Under the pieces are notes generated by a model, which was not told where the DNA came from, did no database searches, and was given only the letters and a program-made list of their open reading frames with translations. A program made the position numbers and the translations under genes. Below are positions 25,887 to 32,631 of a stretch of 38,332 nucleotides of DNA, piece after piece. The number at the start of each line of letters is the position of its first letter. The first letter of the stretch is position 1. Source of the DNA: Chromatiales bacterium (GTDB taxonomy: Bacteria > Pseudomonadota > Gammaproteobacteria > Steroidobacterales > GCA-2729495); assembly GCA_002729875.1 (NCBI GenBank), contig PBZD01000072.1, forward strand, positions 1-38,332, read 5' to 3'.

Positions 25887-26861
25887 ATGACGAAAATGTT
25901 TTCTCGTATCAGTGGGACCGGTCGCTGTTTACCCGAGCGCATCCTGACCAATGATGATCTTGCGCAAATGGTCGATACAAGCGATGAATGGATTCGTGCC
26001 CGCACCGGTGTTGAGCGTCGACATATTGCCGCAGATGACCAGACGACTACTGATCTGGCAGAAGGTGCGGCCCGTCAGGCCCTCGAGGCTGCCGGTGTTG
26101 CGCCAGGTGATATTGACTTCCTGGTTGTCGGCACGACGACTCCGGATGTGGTGTTTCCAAATGTCGGCTGCCTGGTGCAGGAAAGACTGGGTATCGGCGG
26201 GTTTGCCGCATTTAGTCTTGAGGCGGCCTGCAGCGGTTTTATTTATGCCCTGAGCGTTGCCGACCAGTTTGTTTCCAGCGGCAAGGCTCGCCGGGCGTTG
26301 GTTATTGGTGCTGAAACACTGTCACGTATGGTTGACTGGAATGATCGTTCGACGTGCGTAATTTTTGGTGATGGTGCAGGCGCCGTCGTGCTCGAACCGT
26401 CCGACGAGCAGGGCATAATTTCGACACATCTTCGTGCTGATGGTCAATATAAAGATCTGCTGTATCACCCGTATGGCACATCCAAGAAACAGCGAGCAGA
26501 TGACGATGAGAAACCGTTTCTGCATATGAAAGGTAACGAGGTTTTCAAGGTCGCGGTCAGGCGGCTTGAGAGTATTGTCGATGAGACGATGGCGGCCAAT
26601 AATCTTGAACACGGCTCAATTGACTGGCTGATTCCGCACCAGGCTAATCTGCGCATTATTCAGTTGACGGCCAAGCGCCTCGGCATGTCGATGGAGAAGG
26701 TCATCATGACCTTGCAGGATCATGGTAATACCTCGGCGGCTTCGGTGCCGATGGCGCTGGACGTTGCCGTGCGGGATGGCCGGGTTAACCGGGGTGATTT
26801 GCTATTGCTCGAGGCATTCGGTGGTGGGTTTACCTGGGGTTCCGCACTCATCCGTTACTGA
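25887..26861 (+). CDS. fabH: beta-ketoacyl-ACP synthase III FabH
   Basis: Starts fatty-acid chains by condensing acetyl-CoA with malonyl-ACP. The catalytic triad Cys115 (EAACSGF), His251 (IPHQANLRI) and Asn281 (HGNTSAAS) is intact, and the 324-residue length is usual. It lies 16 bp after plsX and presumably shares its transcript. In most gammaproteobacteria fabD, fabG and acpP follow directly, but here an anion transporter follows instead. Confidence 0.96.
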   Translation: MTKMFSRISGTGRCLPERILTNDDLAQMVDTSDEWIRARTGVERRHIAADDQTTTDLAEGAARQALEAAGVAPGDIDFLVVGTTTPDVVFPNVGCLVQERLGIGGFAAFSLEAACSGFIYALSVADQFVSSGKARRALVIGAETLSRMVDWNDRSTCVIFGDGAGAVVLEPSDEQGIISTHLRADGQYKDLLYHPYGTSKKQRADDDEKPFLHMKGNEVFKVAVRRLESIVDETMAANNLEHGSIDWLIPHQANLRIIQLTAKRLGMSMEKVIMTLQDHGNTSAASVPMALDVAVRDGRVNRGDLLLLEAFGGGFTWGSALIRY

Positions 26862-26983
26862 GGATCGAATAACTGCCGGGGTTGTCTGGGTTTGGTTTAT
26901 GATGGCAGCAGATACCAGGTGCGAGCATCACTTTATTAATCGACAGTAAGGCAACCTCAGTCGGACGGGCGCGCAACATCGGA

Positions 26984-28465
26984 TTGTTGTCTGGACCGCT
27001 GGTCGCGCTCCTGATGTTCTGGTGGTTGCCGGAACAATACATAAATGATGCCGGTCAGCAGGTTGTCCTGTCGACTGCGGCGCGGATTGCTGCTGCGGTC
27101 GCTATCTGGATGGCAATTTGGTGGATTACTGAGGCTATTTCCATCTATGCGACAGCATTGTTACCGCTGGTCATATTTCCACTGACCGGTACAACAACGA
27201 TCAAAGCAGCGACGGCGGCATACGGCCATGAGTTGATCTACCTGTTCCTTGGCGGTTTTATCCTTGCGCTTGCACTCGAGCGGTGTGGGTTACATCAACG
27301 TTTTGCCCTGATAGTTCTGCGGGCTGTCGGCGCCCGGCCGACCCGTATTATTGCAGCGTTCATGTTCATTGCTGCATTCATCAGCATGTGGGTCACGAAC
27401 ACGGCAACAACCATCATGTTACTGCCGGTGGCACTGAGCATTACCAAACTGCTGGAGGGTAGCGGAACTGCTGCTGCGGACCATGGTGGCGATCCGGCTG
27501 CGCGGAATTTTCCGATTTGTCTGTTGCTTGCGATCGCGTATGCGGCAACGGTGGGTGGGATTGGTACGATTATAGGTACTGCGCCAAATGTATTTCTGGT
27601 TTCCTATATTCGTGCCCAGTTGGATTATGAAATCAGTTTTGCGCTATGGATGCAGTTTGGTGTGCCGTTAATCGTGGTTTTTCTACCGATAGTCTGGTGG
27701 TTGTTGAGCAGGGTTATCTATCGTGTGTCGAATCGGCCGATTGACGGTGTAGCGGCATTGCTTGATCGCTTGCATGCCGAGCTAGGTCCCATGAGTCGTG
27801 CCGAGAAGCTGACCCTGTTGGTTTTTCTGCTGACTGCCGGGGCCTGGGTTACCCGCCCGTTACTCAGCAAAATTACGCTTGGCGGCGTGACACCATTGGC
27901 CGGTTTGACCGACTCGGGCATTGCTATCATGTCTGCGCTGACCCTGTTTGTTACGCCTGTGCACCTGGCGCGACGTGAATTTCTGATGGACTGGCAGACG
28001 GCGGTCAAGTTGCCATGGGGATTGTTGATTCTGTTTGGCGGTGGGTTGAGCCTGGCGGCAATGCTGGATCAATCCGGTTTTAGTGCTTTCCTGGGCAGTC
28101 AGGCAACAATCCTGTCGGCGTTGCCGATAGTGCTGATGGTAGCTTTGGTGACGGCCATGACGATATTTCTGACCGAGTTGACGAGCAATACGGCCACCAC
28201 GGCGACCCTGATCCCGGTGTTGTATGCGGTCGCGATCGGGCTCGGCATCAACCCGATCCTGTTGATCATCCCGGCCGGTATTGCGGCCAGTTGCGCATTC
28301 ATGTTGCCGGTTGCAACGCCGCCCAACGCCATTGTGTTCGGTTCGGGTCAGATATCTATCCCGCAAATGAGCAGAGCAGGGTTTTGGCTTAATCTTGTCG
28401 CTATACTATTGATTCCGTTCATGGCCTGGATGGTAATCATGCCCGTACTCGGAGTATCTTTTTGA
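26984..28465 (+). CDS. DASS (SLC13) family sodium/anion symporter
   Basis: Inner-membrane protein of the divalent anion:Na+ symporter family, which take up dicarboxylates such as succinate or sulfate. Twelve or so hydrophobic segments and both signature repeats, VTNTATTIMLLPVA (near 135) and TSNTATTATLIPVLY (near 405), are present; these hold the sodium- and substrate-binding SNT residues. No ATG begins the frame: TTG 26984 or 26987 are the nearest candidates, and the open frame runs back to 26903. The start is therefore unsure. Substrate is not predictable from the sequence. It overlaps the following gene by 4 bp. Confidence 0.82.
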   Translation: MLSGPLVALLMFWWLPEQYINDAGQQVVLSTAARIAAAVAIWMAIWWITEAISIYATALLPLVIFPLTGTTTIKAATAAYGHELIYLFLGGFILALALERCGLHQRFALIVLRAVGARPTRIIAAFMFIAAFISMWVTNTATTIMLLPVALSITKLLEGSGTAAADHGGDPAARNFPICLLLAIAYAATVGGIGTIIGTAPNVFLVSYIRAQLDYEISFALWMQFGVPLIVVFLPIVWWLLSRVIYRVSNRPIDGVAALLDRLHAELGPMSRAEKLTLLVFLLTAGAWVTRPLLSKITLGGVTPLAGLTDSGIAIMSALTLFVTPVHLARREFLMDWQTAVKLPWGLLILFGGGLSLAAMLDQSGFSAFLGSQATILSALPIVLMVALVTAMTIFLTELTSNTATTATLIPVLYAVAIGLGINPILLIIPAGIAASCAFMLPVATPPNAIVFGSGQISIPQMSRAGFWLNLVAILLIPFMAWMVIMPVLGVSF

Positions 28466-29490
28466 TTGTTGCCGCCACAATCTGGCGCTTGGTGTCTGGC
28501 ACCATCTTCTTGTCATTAATTACTGCAAACCTGGTGGCAGCGACCGGGCTTAGCCCGAATAAAGGCGATGATTTGATTGGTTCGCCCGGACACGTCACCG
28601 CTGTCTATGCCGACACACTGATCGATATTGCGCGCGTCCATAAACTCGGATATGAGGAAATTCGCCTTGCGAACCCGGGTGTAGATGCCTGGTTGCCTGG
28701 TGAAGGAACCGACATACGACTGCCGACACAGTTCATATTGCCGAATGCCGGGCGAACCGGCATTGTGCTGAATATTGCCGAGTATCGAATGTACTACTAT
28801 TTCGAAATCAATGGCGACAAGCAGGTCAGGACTTTTCCAATCAGCATCGGTCGTATGGATTGGGAAACGCCACTAGGTCATGCTTCGATCGTCAAGAAGC
28901 TGAAAAATCCGAGTTGGTATCCACCACAGTCGATACGCGATGAGTGGGCTGCCGACGGCCGCAAACTGGAGGCGTACGTACCGCCGGGAGCAAATAATCC
29001 GCTCGGTAACCATGCGCTGCGCCTGAGTATTCCCGGTTACCTGATTCATGGTACGAACCGTCCGGCCGGTGTCGGCATGCGTGTTACTCATGGTTGTATC
29101 AGGATGTTTCCTGAAGATATCAAATGGCTGTTTGCACAAGTGTCCGTGAACACACCGGTACAGATCGTCAACCAGCCGTTCAAAATGGGCTGGTCCGGGG
29201 ATGACCTGTATCTCGAGGTTCATCCACCGCTTGCAGAGGGTGGTGCCAGCGAAGAGGCTGCTGACGGAGAAATTGTCCCGCAGAGTCGAGATCAGGCAAC
29301 GGATGCTGCTGACGGCTGGTCGCTGACTGATATCACTGAACTCTATATCCAGATAACCCGCGATCGCTCTGCAATCGTTGACTGGGAACTCGTCGATACA
29401 GTATTTGAGAGTCGGCTGGGTATCCCGGTCAGGGTGGGCACCTTTGCCGGGTATCAGCCGCTGGATATGCAGTCTGTACTTACCGATTAA
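28462..29490 (+). CDS. L,D-transpeptidase (ErfK/YbiS/YcfS/YnhG family)
   Basis: Periplasmic enzyme of the YkuD domain family, which links meso-diaminopimelate residues or attaches Lpp-type lipoproteins to peptidoglycan. A signal peptide (about 8-28, LVSGTIFLSLITANLVAATG) precedes a LysM-like segment (about 45-92) and the catalytic domain with H195-type HG and HGCIRM, Cys212 at its centre. The TTG at 28462 has GGAG seven bases upstream, and overlaps the end of the transporter gene by 4 bp. It ends at a bidirectional terminator, beyond which an Lpp-like gene lies in the opposite orientation. The C-terminal 80 residues are family-unspecific. Confidence 0.88.
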   Translation: MIVAATIWRLVSGTIFLSLITANLVAATGLSPNKGDDLIGSPGHVTAVYADTLIDIARVHKLGYEEIRLANPGVDAWLPGEGTDIRLPTQFILPNAGRTGIVLNIAEYRMYYYFEINGDKQVRTFPISIGRMDWETPLGHASIVKKLKNPSWYPPQSIRDEWAADGRKLEAYVPPGANNPLGNHALRLSIPGYLIHGTNRPAGVGMRVTHGCIRMFPEDIKWLFAQVSVNTPVQIVNQPFKMGWSGDDLYLEVHPPLAEGGASEEAADGEIVPQSRDQATDAADGWSLTDITELYIQITRDRSAIVDWELVDTVFESRLGIPVRVGTFAGYQPLDMQSVLTD

Positions 29491-29538
29491 CCATCGCCTG
29501 CGGGGATGGTTTGGCTGGATTTTGCAACAAACAGGTAA

Positions 29539-29574
29539 AAAAAGCCGCCGGTAATAAATTACCTGCGGCTTTTT
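29539..29574. terminator. bidirectional intrinsic terminator
   Basis: AAAAAGCCGC pairs with GCGGCTTTTT, with an inner GGTAA/TTACC stem around a TAAA loop. Flanking T-runs on both strands make it usable for the L,D-transpeptidase from the plus side and the lipoprotein gene from the minus side. Confidence 0.9.
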
Positions 29575-29594
29575 GGGTTGTAGTAATCAGCCGA

Positions 29595-29912
29595 TTACTT
29601 GGCCATTCCTTTCTGGAACATCCGGTCTATTTTTTCATTGGTAGCGTCACAGCAGGCCTGACTCTGGTTGGCTGCATTCAGCGCCTGATTAGCCGTACTT
29701 TGAGCACCTGAAGACATCTGGCGGGCTTCAGAGGCAGTAGCGCCGGCAGCATCTGCTGCAGACTGCGCGCGCGCAACGTCAGATGACAGCGCATCGACTC
29801 GGGCATTCAGTGCATCGACCTGACTTTGCAACCCGGTTGCACAGCCAGTGGTTAATACAACGGCGAGAACGACAGCGCTTACTTTAATCGCAGTCTGAAT
29901 TTTCATGTTCAT
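29595..29912 (-). CDS. Lpp/OprI-like outer-membrane lipoprotein
   Basis: A 105-residue lipoprotein precursor with lipobox LTTGC, Cys24 as the lipidation site. The mature part is one long alpha helix with heptad-like Ala/Leu/Val repeats (VDALNARVDALSSDV and following), the trimeric-coiled-coil layout of Lpp and OprI, and it ends in Lys105, the residue used for attachment to peptidoglycan in Lpp. Odd for the family are Cys87-Cys88 near the C-terminus. Length is greater than E. coli Lpp (about 58 mature residues) and close to OprI-like proteins. GAGG five bases before the ATG. It converges with the L,D-transpeptidase gene, a likely partner enzyme. Confidence 0.8.
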   Translation of the reverse strand: MNMKIQTAIKVSAVVLAVVLTTGCATGLQSQVDALNARVDALSSDVARAQSAADAAGATASEARQMSSGAQSTANQALNAANQSQACCDATNEKIDRMFQKGMAK

Positions 29913-29984
29913 AACATCCTCTACTGGAAAACAACAACGTTAAGCTACCGCTCCCAATCAGGTTTCGGTTGCCCTTGGCTACGG

Positions 29985-30013
29985 ATAATGACGCAAACAT
30001 TGTCAAATCGCAA
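29985..30013 (-). promoter_or_regulatory. candidate promoter of the lipoprotein gene
   Basis: On the minus strand, TTGCGA, 17 bases, CATTAT, each 4 of 6 matches to the sigma-70 consensus, 73-101 bp upstream of the start codon at 29912. Found by eye only. Confidence 0.35.
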
Positions 30014-30103
30014 AGTGTTTTATCGGCCGATTTGCCCCCGCACCAAAGCTGGCAAGACCAGGCAAACCATGATTCCGGGTTCGGGTTGAGTTTGGCAGTT
30101 AAA

Positions 30104-30119
30104 CTGTATATAGTCACAG
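30104..30119 (+). promoter_or_regulatory. LexA box (upstream)
   Basis: CTGT, eight bases ATATAGTC, ACAG: a full match to the gammaproteobacterial CTGT-N8-ACAG consensus. It is one base from the second box and upstream of the lexA start, so LexA is expected to repress its own gene. Confidence 0.85.
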
Positions 30120-30120
30120 C

Positions 30121-30136
30121 CTGTTATAATATACAG
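30121..30136 (+). promoter_or_regulatory. LexA box (downstream) overlapping a -10 element
   Basis: CTGT, TATAATAT, ACAG, again a full consensus match. TATAAT at 30125-30130 is the probable -10 of the lexA promoter, so LexA binding would block polymerase directly. No good -35 is visible at 17 bp. The spacing of the two boxes is one base pair, closer than the E. coli lexA pair. Confidence 0.88.
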
Positions 30137-30145
30137 GTATATACC

Positions 30146-30763
30146 ATGGAAAAGTTAACCGCGCGCCAATCGGAGATCCTTTCTTTTGTGCAGGATTTCA
30201 TGGATGAGGCGGGCATGCCGCCAACCCGCGCCGAGATAGCGCGGGCACTTGGGTTTCGGTCGGTTAATGCGGCTGAAGAGCATTTGCGCGCTCTGCAACG
30301 CAAGGGGGTTGTTGAACTGATTCCGGGCACCTCGCGGGGGATACAACTTAAGGACTTTCTTCGTGAACAGCTGGGTCTGCCCCTGATCGGGCGAGTAGCG
30401 GCAGGGCAACCGATCCTGGCCGAGCAACACGTTGAAGGTCATTACCGGATTGATACGTCAATTTTTGATATGCAGCCGCATTTTTTGCTGCGAGTTCAGG
30501 GTATGAGCATGCGCGATGCCGGCATTCTGGATGGTGACCTGGTTGCCGTGCATCGGACGCCAGAGGTGCGCAGCGGCCAGATAATTGTTGCCCGACTTGA
30601 AGATGAGGTAACGGTTAAACGCTATCGTCAGGAAGGTGCGGTGGTTTGGTTGTTGCCGGAGAACGAACGCTTCGAGCCGATCAGGGTAGATCTCAAGCGT
30701 GAGGAGATGGTTATCGAAGGTGTGGTCGTCGGCTTGGTGCGCAACGGTATGCCTGTGCATTAA
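30146..30763 (+). CDS. lexA: LexA repressor
   Basis: SOS-response repressor with self-cleavage stimulated by RecA filaments. The winged-helix domain (1-70; [17 protein letters not shown] and [15 protein letters not shown]) is followed by the S24 peptidase domain with cleavage site Ala86-Gly87 (RVAAGQP), nucleophile Ser121 (GMSM) and Lys158 (TVKRY). At 205 residues it is typical. ATG 30146 is chosen from homology; a longer frame reads upstream through the LexA boxes and is not real. The gene sits alone: sulA, which follows lexA in Pseudomonas, is absent. Confidence 0.96.
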   Translation: MEKLTARQSEILSFVQDFMDEAGMPPTRAEIARALGFRSVNAAEEHLRALQRKGVVELIPGTSRGIQLKDFLREQLGLPLIGRVAAGQPILAEQHVEGHYRIDTSIFDMQPHFLLRVQGMSMRDAGILDGDLVAVHRTPEVRSGQIIVARLEDEVTVKRYRQEGAVVWLLPENERFEPIRVDLKREEMVIEGVVVGLVRNGMPVH

Positions 30764-30779
30764 ACCACTCGTCGAAAGG

Positions 30780-30797
30780 TCGGGAAGGTGTTCCCGA
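30780..30797 (+). other. hairpin after lexA
   Basis: TCGGGAA, GGTG loop, TTCCCGA: a perfect 7-bp stem 17 bp past the lexA stop. It lacks a T-run, so it may stabilise the message end or be a weak terminator. The rest of 30764-30949 holds no gene I can support. Confidence 0.4.
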
Positions 30798-30949
30798 TCG
30801 TTGCCCGTCATGCTTTGCCGTGGCAGCAAGCCGGTGTTTCGATGAGTGCAAACCTAACGGTTGTTAGTGGTCCTGTTTTGTCAGACCGGAACCTGTCGTT
30901 ACTGGTTCTATTAGCAGCGGGACAGCACGGGTAACCAGCCAGGCGTTGA

Positions 30950-31267
30950 TCAAGAAGTTAAGGCCTTAGCTGATTGGTCGAATGAAAACTCATCAATTTC
31001 TTTGAGTTCACGTGCAGCTCGCCGCTTTTCAAGAATGTCTTCAAGTCGTCTGCGCGGGACTTCCTCTTTATTTTTCGATGATGTGCCACAGTTTGCTTCA
31101 AGTTCAGCGATAAGTTCTTCGACATTGATCTCGACCGAAATTTCACCGACATCAGCGGTTGGAATTTTCATTTCATCCATTAATTCATCATCGGCCATTT
31201 CATCTTTAGCCGCTTCATTTTCGTCCAGTTCTTCAACATCAACAAGATCGTCATGATTCCCATTCAT
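30950..31267 (-). CDS. acidic small protein, PA3496-like
   Basis: A 105-residue, strongly acidic protein with a basic tail motif RRRLEDILEKRRAARELKEIDEF. This RRRLEDxLExRR...ELxEF pattern resembles the family named after P. aeruginosa PA3496, whose function is unknown. The long acidic N-terminus (VDVEELDENEAAKDEMADDELMDE) is low complexity, and the family match covers only the tail, so the call is tentative. AGGAG lies ten or so bases before the ATG. It is downstream of gspF, transcribed in the same direction, with 136 bp between. Confidence 0.6.
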   Translation of the reverse strand: MNGNHDDLVDVEELDENEAAKDEMADDELMDEMKIPTADVGEISVEINVEELIAELEANCGTSSKNKEEVPRRRLEDILEKRRAARELKEIDEFSFDQSAKALTS

Positions 31268-31403
31268 CTCACAGCTCCTCTGCGGCCGGCGCCAACTTAT
31301 GTATAACGAAACCTCATGAAAAGCTTATAGGGGGAATGTTTATTGATGGCAATCAATGAGTCCTGAAATCGTGACAGGGTACTCATTTTTTCTTCTATTA
31401 AAG

Positions 31404-32618
31404 TTATTTGACGAGTTGGTTCAGCTCAAAAATAGGCAACAGGATCGCCAGTACGATAACCAGTACCACGATGCCCATACCAACGATCAGAGCGGGCTCG
31501 AGTATTGCCAGCAGGGCGGCGATCAGGCCGTCGACGTCGCGTTCCTGGTTTTGAGCGGCGCGGCCAAGCATTGTGTCAAGTTGCCCGCTGGCCTCGCCGC
31601 TGGATATCAAATGGATGCAGATCGGCGGGAAGTGACCGCTTTCTGCCAGTGATTTGCCGATCGCCATACCTTCACTGATCCGTGCGGAAGCTTCCTGAAC
31701 GGCTTCGCGCATTGGCAGGTTGGTGATGACCGCCTCGGAAATCTGTAAAGCATCGAGTACGGGTACCCCACTGCCGGTCAGGATGCTCAGCGTTTGCGTG
31801 AAACGCGCTGTATTGATGCCGCGGACCAGGCGTCCAATGACCGGCAAGCGTAACAGGAACCGGTCGCGGCTACGTCGTGGTCCCGGATTTTTGAGTAACC
31901 GGTAAGCAATCCAGCTGCAGATAGCGAGTAAGACAACCATCACCAGTCCATAATTACGCAGGAAATCGCTAAGTGTGATGAGAGCAGTCGTCAGTCCGGG
32001 AAGTTCCTGATCCGTATTAGTGAAGACCCGCACGACCTTGGGCACTACATAGACCAGCATGAGTGTGACGATGCTGATCGCGAGCACGGTCAGGACAATC
32101 GGGTAGATCATCGCATTCATGATTTTCTGGCGCAGTGCCTGTCGACTCTCTGTGTAATCAGCAAGTCGTTCGAGAACTTTGTCCAGATGTCCCGATTGTT
32201 CGCCGGCGGCGACAGTTGCCCGGTATAAATCCGGAAATGCGCGCGGGAAATCTGCCAGGCCTTCCGCCAGCGTGTGGCCTTCCATGACTTTGGCGCGCAC
32301 ACCCATGATGATGCTTTTAATGCGGGATAAATCGGATTGTTCGCCGACTGCGGTCAAGGCTTCCTCAAGCGGCATGGATGAGTGGACGAGTGTCGCAATC
32401 TGGCGTGTAATCATCGCCAGATCGGCGGCTGTCATGCTGCGCCTGAGTGTGAATGATTGTTGGCGGGTTGACTCTTTCTCAGCGATTTCAGTTACTGACA
32501 ACGGCAGCAGGTCCTTGTTACGCAACATTTGCCGGACCCGGCGCGGGGTGTCACCTTCGATAACACCTTTGTGTTCTTTGCCGTGCGTGTCTACTGCTGT
32601 GTATTCGTAAGCGCCCAT
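31404..32618 (-). CDS. gspF: type II secretion inner-membrane platform protein GspF
   Basis: Polytopic inner-membrane platform protein of the type II secretion system. Two T2SSF domains (about 70-190 and 275-395) each end in hydrophobic helices, the layout of GspF, and the opening GAYEYTAVDTHGKEHKGVIEGD is the family's N-terminus. At 404 residues it is normal. It follows gspE with 13 bp and is the last of the gsp genes here. PilC of type IV pili is related, but the neighbours make GspF the sound call. Confidence 0.93.
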   Translation of the reverse strand: MGAYEYTAVDTHGKEHKGVIEGDTPRRVRQMLRNKDLLPLSVTEIAEKESTRQQSFTLRRSMTAADLAMITRQIATLVHSSMPLEEALTAVGEQSDLSRIKSIIMGVRAKVMEGHTLAEGLADFPRAFPDLYRATVAAGEQSGHLDKVLERLADYTESRQALRQKIMNAMIYPIVLTVLAISIVTLMLVYVVPKVVRVFTNTDQELPGLTTALITLSDFLRNYGLVMVVLLAICSWIAYRLLKNPGPRRSRDRFLLRLPVIGRLVRGINTARFTQTLSILTGSGVPVLDALQISEAVITNLPMREAVQEASARISEGMAIGKSLAESGHFPPICIHLISSGEASGQLDTMLGRAAQNQERDVDGLIAALLAILEPALIVGMGIVVLVIVLAILLPIFELNQLVK

Positions 32619-32631
32619 CGATTAGAGTCGG

